A stretch of 64,000 nucleotides of DNA from Streptomyces sp. 135 (GCF_020026305.1 NZ_CP075691.1:7805415-7869414); one strand, 5' to 3'; shown: positions 1 to 9,297, counted from the stretch's first letter. Notes: generated from the sequence alone by a model not told the origin. A program made the numbers and translations.

Positions 1-1
1 G

Positions 2-100
2 CTGCCGGACGCGGTGCATGCGCCCATGGCGGACGACGGCAGCCGTTGGCTCGCTGAGGTGGTGTGGGAGGTAACCCCCAGAAATGACGGACATGGCTGA
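2..100 (+). CDS. 3' end of a LanB-like (glutamyl-transfer) dehydratase gene, partial
   Basis: An open frame enters from the left edge and stops at 98-100, giving 32 C-terminal residues that end in WLAEVVWEV followed by a short polar tail. It overlaps the next gene by 17 bp, as in translationally coupled thiopeptide operons. The next two genes are a stand-alone thiopeptide-type domain and a LazF-like fusion, so the expected upstream partner is the LanB N-terminal half that glutamylates Ser/Thr from glutamyl-tRNA. The fragment is too short to recognise by itself; the assignment is from context. Confidence 0.5.
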   Translation: MPDAVHAPMADDGSRWLAEVVWEVTPRNDGHG

Positions 101-980
101 TGTGACTGACTTCGCTCCCGGCACCAACAGCACTTCAGCGTGTCCGGCGCCGAGTTGGTTGTCCGTGCACGTCCACGCGCACAGCGACCTCGATCGGCAC
201 ATCGGGCATCTGGCGGGGCTCCTCCGGAACGCCGCGGCCGAAGCCGATGCCGTGGCATGGTTCTTCCTGCGCTACTGGGAAAGCGGACCTCACCTACGGC
301 TCCGGGCGCTGTGCCGCACGGCCGGACAGCGCGAGCGGGCCGGTGAGCGGCTCCGTACGGCAGCGGAGCAGTGGGCCAGGGACAACCCGGAGCGGAGCCC
401 CCTAGGCGAAGCCGAGTACGCCGCGTCGTCGGCCTGGATCCAGAGCCGCGAGGAGACCGGCCGCCCCGCAGCACCGCTGCTGCCCTCCCGTACGGTGCGG
501 GTCGAGGAGTTCACCGGCGCCTGGATGCCAGGGGCGCCCGCGTGTACCGGTCAGCCGCAGACACTGTGCTTCCTCTCCGCGTCCAGCACGGTCGCGCTCC
601 ATCTGCATCTGCGTCACGGCTGGCAGACGCGGGCCCGGCACGCCGTCGACACGCTGCGCTCCCTGCTGGCCGCACCGCTCCCGGCCGACTGCCCGCCCCT
701 CCGGGGCGCCTTCGCGGAATGGGCCGACCTCCTGGCGGGCGACGAGGCTGAGGACGTACGGCGCCGTGCCCGCCTCGCACAGAAAGCAGCCTGGCCGGGT
801 CCTGACCGTGCCGCCGCCGCGATGGCGCGGTACTGCCTGGCCGTTCCACGCGCCGACGGCTCCGCGCGGGCGCTGCTGCACGCCTGGCACACCCACTGCA
901 ATCGCCTGGGGCTCAACTTGCCCGAGGAGGCAGCCGCCGCCATCACAGCGCTGGCCCTGACGGAGAAGGAGAACGGATGA
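84..980 (+). CDS. Thiopeptide-type biosynthesis protein, probable pyridine synthase ([4+2] cyclase, LazC/TclM-like)
   Basis: The 298-residue protein has the shape of a stand-alone LanB C-terminal (SpaB_C / thiopep_ocin) domain. It carries WLSVHVHA near residue 25, the diagnostic aromatic/arginine stretch WFFLRYWESGPHLRLRAL at about 60-77, and the family C-terminal signature HTHCNRLGLNLPEE. Domains like this act either as glutamate-elimination enzymes or as the aza-Diels-Alderase that builds the central pyridine and ejects the leader peptide. A second elimination-like domain sits in the next gene, so the cyclase role fits better here. The gene overlaps both neighbours (17 bp upstream, 4 bp ATGA downstream). 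The cyclase-versus-lyase assignment is inference. Confidence 0.75.
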   Translation: MTDMADVTDFAPGTNSTSACPAPSWLSVHVHAHSDLDRHIGHLAGLLRNAAAEADAVAWFFLRYWESGPHLRLRALCRTAGQRERAGERLRTAAEQWARDNPERSPLGEAEYAASSAWIQSREETGRPAAPLLPSRTVRVEEFTGAWMPGAPACTGQPQTLCFLSASSTVALHLHLRHGWQTRARHAVDTLRSLLAAPLPADCPPLRGAFAEWADLLAGDEAEDVRRRARLAQKAAWPGPDRAAAAMARYCLAVPRADGSARALLHAWHTHCNRLGLNLPEEAAAAITALALTEKENG

Positions 981-3472
981 CCCGGTCGAACGGTCCCGTC
1001 GTGTGGCAGGACCACCGGCTCTATCACCGGGCGGACCCGGACGGGCTGCTCACCGAGCTTGTCGCCCCGGTGCTGCGGGACGCCGCACCGTACTGCCGTG
1101 CGCAGCACTTCTTCCGGGAGTGGCAGGGCGGCCCCAACATCCGCGTCGCCCTTCTTGTCGACAAGGAACACGCGGACCGCGTGGCGCAACACCTGCGGGC
1201 CCGCTGCCTCGACCACCTCGCGCGGTCACCTCGGGCGGCACAGGAATCCACGCCCCACCGTGCCCCGCCCGGCGACCTGGACTCGCGGGAGGGCGTCGTG
1301 GACGATCTCCCGCCGCAGCCTGACAACTCACTGCTGGCCGTGGAGCACCGGGACCGCTCGGCGCAGCTCGGCGGCCCGGCAGCCGTCGACTTGTTCGACC
1401 GCTTTCACGACCGGTCGACCGGCGCCGCCCTGCGCACCCTCGTCCACTGGCGGACACGGACGAGGGACGGACACGGCAGCGACCGCGCCCGCGCCGCCGT
1501 CACACTCATGCTCCACAGCGCGATGCGCTTCCCCGGCCCACTGCGCCTGGGGGCGATGTCGTACCGCTCGCATGTCGAGGGCGCCGTCATGGAATCTCCT
1601 CGCCCCGATCAACTCCGCCGCGAACTGGCGCAGTTCGCCGAACGCTGGACTCCTGCCCTGCACCCGCTCGCCGAGCAACTGCTCACATCGCGGGACGCGC
1701 CCACCGAAGAGGACCTTCCGGGAGTGCGGACGTTCCTCGACCACGTGGAGCGACTTGTGCCGGACGTCCGTGCGCTCCTCGCCGCAGACGAGTTGCACCT
1801 GCCCCTGGCCGGCCGCAACGGCGAAACGACCTGGGACGAGAAGCTGCTGCGCCGCAGCACGTTCCACCACTCTCTCCAGCGTGACCCCCGGTGGCTCGCG
1901 GCAGCGGCCCAGGACCCCGTCCTGCGGCTGCACCGGGTCCTGATCAACTGGGGCTATCTGCACATGACCCGGCTCGGCGTCCTGCCCGCCCAGCGCCTCG
2001 CGCTCTGCCACCTCGTCGCGGAACTGGTCGACCGGTACGCCGAGGAACGGCCGTATCTCACCGCGGGAGCCCGGGATCTGGCCGCCGGCGGCCCGGGAGC
2101 GCTCGCGTTGCGCTACATACGGGAGCACCGCACCGGCAGCCGCATCCCTCAGGACGTCGACTGGTCACTGCTCCCCGCGGAGCGCCCCGACCGGGACGGA
2201 CGCAACCTGGTGCCCCTCACGCCACAGGCCGCCCGGCTGGGGTCGGTACTACAGCGGACCGCGGGGGTGTCACGGCTACGGTGGGAGGCCGGAGCGCGCT
2301 CCGGCGGCGGGCGCTTCGTCGGCCCCGTTCACCGTGTGATCGCATCAGCGGGCCAGCGCTACCCCGCCGAACTGCACGTACTGCCGGGAAAGTCGATGCC
2401 CGAGGTGCCGACCGGCAGGTATGAGCCCGCTCACCATGCCCTGGCCGTGCCACCCGTCACCGAGCAGCCGCCCACGAGCGCTCCGCAGGCGGAGCTCATC
2501 GTCGCGGTGAGTCCCTGGCGGACCCGTTTCAAGTACGGGGAGTTCGCCTACCGTCTCCAGTGCATGGACGCCGGGGTCCTGGTCGGCCAGGCACTCGCCG
2601 TCGCAGAGGCCGACCAACGTCCGCTGCGGGTCCGCTACTGGTTCTCCGACGCCGCACTTGACGAGCGGATCGGGGTGAACGGCACCCGGACGCGCAGCTA
2701 TGCCGCACTGGATCCCGCCACGAACGGAATCCCTCACCCGGACTCCGGGGGCGCGATCCGGCCGACCGGCGACCGTGTGGAGGACGCCGCGCGCTCGCAC
2801 CACTCGCCGCCCGCGACCGTCATCCCACCGCTGCTGCCCCGCCTGGCGGCCGGTGTACGGTCCTGGACCGAGGTGCCCTCGCGACCGCGGCGCCCCGACG
2901 CCTGGACGGCCCGGCGTACGTCGATGGGCTTGACCGCTCCCGGTGCTCTCGACGCGGACGAGTTCGGGCGCCTGTTGCAGCGCGTCTGCGCACCGTACGA
3001 GTCGGACCTGCCCGGCGGGGTCCCGTTCTCCCAGACGGCGTTCATCGCTGTGATCGGCGAGGTCGATGGGGTCGATGCCGGTGTGTACCTCGTCGCCGAC
3101 GCGGGGAGGCGGATCGGGCTCCTTCGGGCGGGTGATGTGCGCCCCGCTCTCCAGTACGCCTTGGACAACGGAGTGTTCGACGTCCCGCACATCCCCCTGG
3201 TACTGACCCTGCTGACCGACTACGAGGCCGCACTGCCGCACTACGGCGACCGGTGGCTGCGGATTCAGGGCATGGAGGCGGGGGTGGCGGTGCAGCGCTG
3301 CCACCTGTCGGCGGCGGCCGATTCCCTGGCGTGCCAGGCGCACTGCGGCTACGACCCGGACCGGCTGCTCGCCGCGCTGGACCTCGACGACCAACACCTG
3401 GACCCGATGATTCAGCTTCTGGTCGGCCGGTCCCGCCCGCCGGGACTCCACCACGAGATTGCCCTGTTCTGA
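977..3472 (+). CDS. Fused glutamate-elimination domain and SagB-type azoline dehydrogenase (LazF-like)
   Basis: The 831-residue protein has two parts. The first ~430 residues form a thiopeptide-type elimination domain (FFREWQGGPNIRVALLVDKE near 50, and the C-terminal INWGYLHMTRLG). The rest is SagB-type nitroreductase, with FKYGEFAYRLQCMDAGVLVGQAL near 515-540 and a second half containing RIQGMEAGVAVQRCHLSAAA near 760. The family roles are elimination of glutamate from glutamylated Ser/Thr to give dehydroamino acids, and FMN-dependent oxidation of thiazolines/oxazolines to azoles. The same fusion is known from lactazole LazF. The ATGA start overlaps the preceding gene. The downstream P450 is 57 bp away and probably co-transcribed. 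Confidence 0.8.
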   Translation: MTRSNGPVVWQDHRLYHRADPDGLLTELVAPVLRDAAPYCRAQHFFREWQGGPNIRVALLVDKEHADRVAQHLRARCLDHLARSPRAAQESTPHRAPPGDLDSREGVVDDLPPQPDNSLLAVEHRDRSAQLGGPAAVDLFDRFHDRSTGAALRTLVHWRTRTRDGHGSDRARAAVTLMLHSAMRFPGPLRLGAMSYRSHVEGAVMESPRPDQLRRELAQFAERWTPALHPLAEQLLTSRDAPTEEDLPGVRTFLDHVERLVPDVRALLAADELHLPLAGRNGETTWDEKLLRRSTFHHSLQRDPRWLAAAAQDPVLRLHRVLINWGYLHMTRLGVLPAQRLALCHLVAELVDRYAEERPYLTAGARDLAAGGPGALALRYIREHRTGSRIPQDVDWSLLPAERPDRDGRNLVPLTPQAARLGSVLQRTAGVSRLRWEAGARSGGGRFVGPVHRVIASAGQRYPAELHVLPGKSMPEVPTGRYEPAHHALAVPPVTEQPPTSAPQAELIVAVSPWRTRFKYGEFAYRLQCMDAGVLVGQALAVAEADQRPLRVRYWFSDAALDERIGVNGTRTRSYAALDPATNGIPHPDSGGAIRPTGDRVEDAARSHHSPPATVIPPLLPRLAAGVRSWTEVPSRPRRPDAWTARRTSMGLTAPGALDADEFGRLLQRVCAPYESDLPGGVPFSQTAFIAVIGEVDGVDAGVYLVADAGRRIGLLRAGDVRPALQYALDNGVFDVPHIPLVLTLLTDYEAALPHYGDRWLRIQGMEAGVAVQRCHLSAAADSLACQAHCGYDPDRLLAALDLDDQHLDPMIQLLVGRSRPPGLHHEIALF

Positions 3473-3529
3473 AACTCGTTCCGCTCCAAGGCACCCCGAC
3501 CGCCACGCGTATCCGAAAGGCAGCCGCTC

Positions 3530-4804
3530 ATGAACCCCACGAACGACAGCACCGCAACCCGTGCCGCCGAGTCGCGCTGCCCCGTGGACCCCGGCGCGCC
3601 GTTCGGCGACACCTTCCATCAGGCTCCGCAGGCGGTCCTCGCGTGGTTCCGCGAGCACCGGCCGGTGGCCGAGGTGGCCCTGCCCAACGGACTGCGAGCC
3701 TGGATGCTCACCCGCGACGACGACGTGCGAGCCGCGCTCGGGGACCCCCGCCTGATCCACGACACCCGGCGCTTCCCCCAGACCTTGCAGGGTCTCGACT
3801 GGAACTCACCGGCAGGAGACATGATCTCCGCATACGGGCGGAACCTGTCGAGCGCGGATGCGCCGGAGCACGACCGCTACCACGCGACCGTCGCGGGGAC
3901 GTTCACAGCACGGCGCACGCAAGAGCTGCGGCCTCGCGTCCAGGAGATCGTGGACGCACTCCTGGACCGGCTGCCCACGGACGAACCGGTCGACCTGCTG
4001 GGGCGGTTCACCGTGCCGCTGTCCGTGGGTGTGATGTGCGAGATCGTCGGCGTGCCCGAGACCGACCGCCCGGACTTCCTGGATTTCGTACGCCGCACCG
4101 TGTCGATCGACGACGACCTGGACATCGCCGGGCTCCGCACATCGGCCATGCGCACCTTCGAGCTGCTGACCGGCTACGTGGCGGACCGCGCGCGCGATCC
4201 GCACAAGGACCTGCTGGGTGAGGTCACCACGCAGTTGCGGCAGGAAGGCAGCTCCGCCGAGGACGTGGTGACCGTCCTCTATCACCTGCTGGTAGCGGGC
4301 TTCGACACCACCGGGGCGTTCATCGGCAACATGGTCCAGGGTCTGCTCGATCACCCCGAGGTGCTGGCGGCGGTGCGCGAGGACCCGGCCCGGCTGTCGT
4401 CGGCCGTCGAAGAGTTCTTGCGGTTCGACGGTTCGGCACGGATGGGGGTGTGGCGCTTCGCCGCGCAGGACGTCGAGGTGGGCGGGCAGCTCATCCCGGC
4501 CGGGAGCCTGGTGATGGTGTCGCTCGCGGCGGCCAACAGGGACCCGGCCAGGTTCGTGGATGCCGACCGGCTCGACCTGGAGCGCGGTGACATCGGCGGA
4601 CATGTGGCCTTCGGGCGCGGCCGCCACCGCTGCACCGGAGCCGCCCTGGCCAGGCTGGAGACGGAGGTGGCGGTGGGCACCCTCGTCCGACGTCACCCCC
4701 GGCTGCGCATCGCCGCCGACGAGACGCTGCGGCGCCGCACCGTGGTCACGCTCAACGGCCTGCGCCGTCTGCCCGTGGTGCTCGGTACACCCGTGGCGGA
4801 GTAG
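3530..4804 (+). CDS. Cytochrome P450, probable tailoring enzyme of the thiopeptide cluster
   Basis: The 424-residue protein is a normal-length soluble bacterial P450. The I-helix oxygen-activation motif AGFDTTG is present, the ExxR motif is EFLR, and the heme-ligand loop FGRGRHRCTG places the axial cysteine at residue 368. An N-terminal CPVDP segment is typical of actinomycete secondary-metabolism P450s. It would need partner ferredoxin and reductase, which are not encoded here. It follows the LazF-like gene by 57 bp with AAAGG before the ATG, so a hydroxylation or crosslinking step on the RiPP is likely. The substrate cannot be read from sequence. Confidence 0.88.
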   Translation: MNPTNDSTATRAAESRCPVDPGAPFGDTFHQAPQAVLAWFREHRPVAEVALPNGLRAWMLTRDDDVRAALGDPRLIHDTRRFPQTLQGLDWNSPAGDMISAYGRNLSSADAPEHDRYHATVAGTFTARRTQELRPRVQEIVDALLDRLPTDEPVDLLGRFTVPLSVGVMCEIVGVPETDRPDFLDFVRRTVSIDDDLDIAGLRTSAMRTFELLTGYVADRARDPHKDLLGEVTTQLRQEGSSAEDVVTVLYHLLVAGFDTTGAFIGNMVQGLLDHPEVLAAVREDPARLSSAVEEFLRFDGSARMGVWRFAAQDVEVGGQLIPAGSLVMVSLAAANRDPARFVDADRLDLERGDIGGHVAFGRGRHRCTGAALARLETEVAVGTLVRRHPRLRIAADETLRRRTVVTLNGLRRLPVVLGTPVAE

Positions 4805-4893
4805 TGCGGCTCGTCTGCGGTGATGCTCGACTAGTCAGCGCCCGCCGTCGTGCTCAGGTCGTTTACTCAGGACCTGGTTGGTGGCCGCGGGCA

Positions 4894-5247
4894 CTACTGG
4901 TTCTCAGCACGCGGGCCGCGCGGACGCCACCGCTCCGGCCTCCACTCCGGCTGCGGCGGCAGCCAGGGCGCGTCCTGCGCCGTGACCGCGACCGTGCGTG
5001 CGGCGACCTTTTGCGGCAAGGGGCGCAGCGCCGGGTCCTTCTCCAGGCACTGCTGCACACGACCGAGCAGCGAATCCGGTACGCCCGCCGGCTCCGGCTC
5101 CTCGTGAGCGACCCGGAAGAGCAGGGCGTGCAGGGCGCGTACCGACTCCTCGTGCAGCGGACCGTGCTGCTCGCCGACCACGGCGTGCAGGTCCGGGAGG
5201 CGGTACGGGCAATAGTCGAGCTGTCCGGGGGCGGGCGGGGCAATCAC
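4894..5247 (-). pseudogene. Remnant of a Ser/Thr protein kinase C-lobe
   Basis: This 117-codon minus-strand frame carries the end of a Streptomyces-type Hanks kinase: HALLFRVAHEEPEP, then PDSLLGRVQQCLEKDPALRP, which matches the helix preceding the conserved RP of subdomain XI, then the usual DAPWLPP linker. A stop lies directly upstream of the GTG. No N-lobe, HRD or DFG motif is found in any frame nearby, and there is no Walker-like glycine loop. It is therefore a fragment left after deletion, not a working kinase. Confidence 0.55.
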
Positions 5248-5477
5248 GGCGCTTCAGGCTCACGCCGAAGGCCCTGCGGGGACGGCGGTGGAGCCCGGAG
5301 GCGCGTCCCCGCCGTCGTCCCCGCCGCCGACAGGTGCCGTCGAAGGGGTTCCCGGGCCGGGGCGGATATGGGAGTGTCCTACCGAATTCCTGGCGAATTC
5401 CTGCTGAAGCGGCGGGCCGGCAGGTCATGGGGTCCGCGGACTGGACTGTTTCGGCGCGGGTCCGAGGTGAAGCACTG

Positions 5478-6153
5478 GTGCGGAATCCGGCGAGGCACGA
5501 TCTGGTAGCGCTGCGGCGGCTCAACAACACGGTCGCCCTGCGCGCCCCGTCCCGCCGCAGCCCCCGGACCCGCGCCGAGCCCGCCGCGGGCTCCGGCCTC
5601 CCGCAGTCCACCGTCGAGGCCACCATGGAGGAACCGACCGGGCGGGGCCTCGCCGACGAGTCCACGGCGACGGGAACCGCCGACGATCACCCGCCAGGCC
5701 GCCCCGCACGACGCTTCCACTTCCGCGCCGAGGCCGGGCACGTCCTCGGCGGCGTGCGTCGGCTGCCGTCGCGGGAGGGCTCGGCGTGAGTACCGCGTGC
5801 AAGGCCCCACCTCGGCCGGGTGCGCGGCGTGTGGGGGAGTCCGAGGTGGCCGCGCCGGCCCGGGGCACGGATGCCGCCGGTTCGGCCGTGTTTGCCGCCG
5901 TCGCCGGCCGGCTCGCCCCCGTGTCGCCGCCCCCGCGCTCGCCGTCGACCCGGAACTCATCGTGCTCACCGGCGGGGCCACCTCCGTCGGCCGCCATCCG
6001 GTGCCGCGGCTCGAAGAGCGGTTGCGCCCCGTGACCCCGCACGTCCCGCGTATCGTGCTGAGCTCGCTCGGCGAGCGGGGCGTGGTCCTCGGCGCCGTAC
6101 GCAAGGCGCTCGACCACGTGGAGGAGGAACTGCTCGCGGACACGGCGCCGTAG
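5478..6153 (+). pseudogene. Broken ROK-family transcriptional regulator
   Basis: Three frames together read as a ROK repressor. The N-terminal winged helix is visible at about 5478-5760 (VALRRLNNTVALRAPSRR, then GLPQSTVEATMEEPTGRGLADE, then GRPARRFHFRAEAGHVLGG). A different frame gives FAAVAGRLAP near 5891, and a third gives the C-terminal end LAVDPELIVLTGG through VPRIVLSSLGERGVVLGAVRKALDH to the stop at 6153. Most of the sugar-binding/ATPase core is missing and there are at least two frameshifts. It lies just upstream of the sugar importer it presumably once controlled. Confidence 0.75.
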
Positions 6154-6228
6154 CGGCTCGGGGGCGCCTGCTGTCGCGCCCGTGGCGGCCGGCCGGCGCC
6201 CGACGGCTTCCTGGGAGGCGAAGCACGT

Positions 6229-7485
6229 ATGCGCAGAAGGACTCTGCTGGGCGGGGCGCTCGCCGCCCCGTTGCTCGCCGCCTGCTCCGGTGGGGGCGGC
6301 GGCGCGGACGGCGGGGGCGGCACCACGCTCTCGTACGGGATGTGGGACCCGGCACAGGTGCCGGGCATGGAGAAGATCATCGCGGCGTTCGAGAAGAAAC
6401 ATCCGCGGATCTCGGTGCGCATCGAGCTCACACCCTGGGCGAGCTACTGGACCACCCTCAAGACGTCGATGCGCGGCGGCACCGCGCCCGACGTCTTCTG
6501 GATGAACGCCGTCAACTTCCAGCTGTACGCGGCGAACGGCGTCCTCGAACCGCTCTCCGGGCACATCGAGGCCGACGCCACCCCCGTGGAGCGCCACCCG
6601 GACGCGCTCGTGAAGCTGTACGCCTACCGGGGCACGCAGTACGGCCTGCCGAAGGACTTCGACACCATCGGCCTCTGGTACAACAAGGCGCTCTTCGACA
6701 AGGCGGGCATCACGTACCCGGACGCCACCTGGACGTGGGACGACGTCCGGGACGCGGCGGCCGAACTCACCGACCCCCGCGAGCGCGTGCACGGCTTCGC
6801 CGCCGAGATGGACCGGCAGTTCAAGATCTACCCGGCCATCTGTGCCGCGGGCGGCTACGTCCTCAGGGACGGCCGCTCCGGCTTCGGCGACGAGCGGTCC
6901 ATCGAGGGCCTGCGCTTCCTCACCGACATGATCGACCGGGGCTGGTCGCCGCCGCAGAGCGCGATGGTCGAGTCCGTGGGGCGCGTGCGCTACTGGTCGG
7001 AGAAGGTCGCCATGAACTACGACGTCTCCGCGATGTCCGGGCAGATGTACGCCGTCCCCGCCATCAAGGACCACGGCGGCATCGCCGTCCTGCCCAAGGG
7101 GCGCCGCAGGGCCACCATCATCCACGGCCTTGCGAACGTCATCTCCGCCAAGAGCCGCAGGAAGGAAGCGGCCTGGAAGTTCGTGCACTTCATGGCGGGG
7201 CGCGAGGCCGCCGAGATCCAGGCGAAGGCGGGCGCCACCATCTCCAGTTACGAGGGGACGCAGGACGCCTGGCTCAAGTCGATGCCCGAATTCGACCTGA
7301 AGCACTTCATCGAGATGCAGAAGTACGCCGTTCCGTACCCGAGTTCCAAGAACACGCCGGTCTGGGAGAACCTCCAATACCCGTTACTCGGCGCCGCGTT
7401 CAGCGGAAAGGGCGGCATCGGGAGCGCCGCGCGCACGCTGGGCGAGCAGATGGACCGGGCCCTGAAGGAGGAGCGCGCCTCATGA
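6229..7485 (+). CDS. Carbohydrate ABC transporter substrate-binding lipoprotein (family 1)
   Basis: The 418-residue lipoprotein starts MRRRTLLGGALAAPLLAACSGG, with a twin-arginine-like start and lipobox LAAC, then a Gly-rich linker. The mature part has the family-1 extracellular solute-binding pattern: LSYGMWDP, then KIIAAFEKKHPRISV, then GGTAPDVFWMN and a conserved YGLPKDFDTIGLWYNKALF loop. It would bind a sugar or oligosaccharide outside the membrane and deliver it to the two permeases that follow, overlapping the first by ATGA. No ATPase is encoded here, so a shared MsiK-type ATPase is likely. The adjacent ROK regulator is broken. Confidence 0.9.
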   Translation: MRRRTLLGGALAAPLLAACSGGGGGADGGGGTTLSYGMWDPAQVPGMEKIIAAFEKKHPRISVRIELTPWASYWTTLKTSMRGGTAPDVFWMNAVNFQLYAANGVLEPLSGHIEADATPVERHPDALVKLYAYRGTQYGLPKDFDTIGLWYNKALFDKAGITYPDATWTWDDVRDAAAELTDPRERVHGFAAEMDRQFKIYPAICAAGGYVLRDGRSGFGDERSIEGLRFLTDMIDRGWSPPQSAMVESVGRVRYWSEKVAMNYDVSAMSGQMYAVPAIKDHGGIAVLPKGRRRATIIHGLANVISAKSRRKEAAWKFVHFMAGREAAEIQAKAGATISSYEGTQDAWLKSMPEFDLKHFIEMQKYAVPYPSSKNTPVWENLQYPLLGAAFSGKGGIGSAARTLGEQMDRALKEERAS

Positions 7486-8417
7486 GTGTCTTTCCCGCCA
7501 CGGCGGCCGCGAAATCGACAGGACGCGGTGCCGCCGCGCCCGTCAAGTCCCGTGGGCAGCGCACCGCCTACCTCTTCATCGCCCCGCTCGGCCTCGGCTT
7601 CGCCGTCTTCTATTTCTGGCCGCTGCTCCAGACCTTCTACTTCAGCTTCACCGAATTCGGCGCCTTCGGCGGCCACACGTTCATCGGCACCGACAACTAC
7701 GTGCGTGTCGTGCGGGACGTCACCGTGTGGCAGGCGCTCGGCAACACGCTGATCTACAGCCTCATCGGGCTCACCGCGCTGCCGGTAGCGATCGTCGTCG
7801 CGGCCCTCCTGAACCGGCGCGGCCTGCGCGGCGTCGCGCTCTACCGCGCCCTGTACTTCGTGCCGTTCGTGACGCTGCCCGTCGCCGTCGGACTGGTCTG
7901 GAACTGGCTCTACAACGGCGACTTCGGGCTCCTGAACGAGGTTCTGGCCCGGTTCGGCATCGACCGGCACTACTGGGTCTCCGACCCGTCCACGGCCGTC
8001 TTCGCCATCGGCACGGTGATGGTCTGGTCGACCACCGGCTACTACTTGATCATCTTCATGGCGGGCATCAAGGGAATTCCGCGGGACTACTACGAAGCCG
8101 CGGAACTGGACGGCGCGGGAGCGCTGCGCAGGTTCTTCACGATCACCCTTCCGCTGCTCAGCCCGACCATCTTCTTCGCCTCCGTCATCTGCATGATCAA
8201 CTCTCTGCAGACCTTCGACCTGATCTACATCATGATGGGCGAGAAGAATCCCGCGATCGGCGATACGCAATCCGTCGTCGGCCTCTTCTACAAATGGGCC
8301 TTCGTCGAGAACGCGCAGGGCGCCGCGGCCGCGCTCGCCTTCCTCCTCATGCTCCTCATCGCCGCGCTGACATACCTTCAGTTCCGGTTCCAGAAGAGGT
8401 GGGTGCACTATGCCTGA
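7482..8417 (+). CDS. Sugar ABC transporter permease (MalF-like)
   Basis: The 311-residue protein has six predicted membrane segments, beginning TAYLFIAPLGLGFAVFYFWP. The cytoplasmic EAA loop that docks the ATPase is YYEAAELDGAGALRRFFTITLPLL. The start ATG at 7482 overlaps the binding-protein stop; a much longer open frame upstream is only read-through. The end overlaps the next permease by 8 bp, so the three genes form one operon. With the partner permease it forms the membrane channel of a carbohydrate importer. Confidence 0.92.
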   Translation: MSVFPATAAAKSTGRGAAAPVKSRGQRTAYLFIAPLGLGFAVFYFWPLLQTFYFSFTEFGAFGGHTFIGTDNYVRVVRDVTVWQALGNTLIYSLIGLTALPVAIVVAALLNRRGLRGVALYRALYFVPFVTLPVAVGLVWNWLYNGDFGLLNEVLARFGIDRHYWVSDPSTAVFAIGTVMVWSTTGYYLIIFMAGIKGIPRDYYEAAELDGAGALRRFFTITLPLLSPTIFFASVICMINSLQTFDLIYIMMGEKNPAIGDTQSVVGLFYKWAFVENAQGAAAALAFLLMLLIAALTYLQFRFQKRWVHYA

Positions 8418-9246
8418 CACCCGGACACGCGGGCGCGCCGGATCCATCGCCACCCACGCCGCGCTCTCGCTCGGCGCACTCGTGATGGTCTTCCCTTTCC
8501 TGTGGCAACTGCTCACCGCCCTCAAGACACTCGCCGAGACCTCGCGGGTGCCGCCCACCTTCCTGCCCGACGACTGGAACCGGGAGAGCTTCGAGAAGGT
8601 CTTCACCGCGCTGCCGTTCCGCGAAATGCTGACCAACAGCGTGCTCAACACCGTCGGCCGCACCCTCGGCCAGCTGGTCTTCTGCTCCCTCGCCGCCTAT
8701 GCCTTCGCCCGCATGCGCTTCCGGGGACGCAACGTCCTCTTCGCGCTCTTCCTCTCCGTCCTGATGGTGCCGAGCTCCCTGCTCGTGCTCCCGCAGTACG
8801 ACATCATCCAATCGCTCGGCCTGCTGAACTCCGCCCCCGCGCTGTTCCTGCCCGGCATGTTCAGCGCGTTCGGCACCTTCATGCTGCGGCAGTTCTTCCT
8901 CACGCTCCCCATGGAGCTGGAGGAGGCCGCCCGCATCGACGGCGCGGGCTCCTTCCGGATCTTCTGGTCCATCATGCTGCCGCTGATCAGGCCCGCCCTC
9001 GCCGCGCTCGCCGTCATCACCGCCATGTGGTCCTGGAACGACCTGCTGTGGCCCCTGGTCGTCAACACCGACCCGTCGACGATGCCGATCAGCGCCGGAC
9101 TGACCTCCTTGGAGGGCCAGTTCGAGACGAACTACCCGGTGATGATGGCCGGTTCGCTCATCGCGAGCCTGCCCATGCTGCTCGTCTACGTCTTCCTCCA
9201 GCGGCACTTCGTCCAGAGTGTCGCGCTCTCCGGTTCCAAGAGCTGA
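8410..9246 (+). CDS. Sugar ABC transporter permease (MalG-like)
   Basis: The 278-residue protein has the MalG layout: a first membrane helix (ALSLGALVMVFPFLWQLLTALK), a periplasmic loop, and the EAA motif ELEEAARIDGAGSFRIFWSIMLPLI near residue 175. It is the second channel subunit of the importer encoded at 6229-9246 and overlaps the first permease gene. The transported sugar is not evident from the sequence. Confidence 0.92.
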   Translation: MPDTRTRGRAGSIATHAALSLGALVMVFPFLWQLLTALKTLAETSRVPPTFLPDDWNRESFEKVFTALPFREMLTNSVLNTVGRTLGQLVFCSLAAYAFARMRFRGRNVLFALFLSVLMVPSSLLVLPQYDIIQSLGLLNSAPALFLPGMFSAFGTFMLRQFFLTLPMELEEAARIDGAGSFRIFWSIMLPLIRPALAALAVITAMWSWNDLLWPLVVNTDPSTMPISAGLTSLEGQFETNYPVMMAGSLIASLPMLLVYVFLQRHFVQSVALSGSKS

Positions 9247-9297
9247 CTTCGACACCCGGAGGAAAGGCGCCTGGCGCCCGTGTGCTGGACTTGGCGG

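Noticed and set aside
4998..5789. Functional 263-residue plus-strand protein
   Set aside because: Only its last third resembles anything, the N-terminus of a ROK regulator, and the rest of that regulator continues in other frames; it is a pseudogene.
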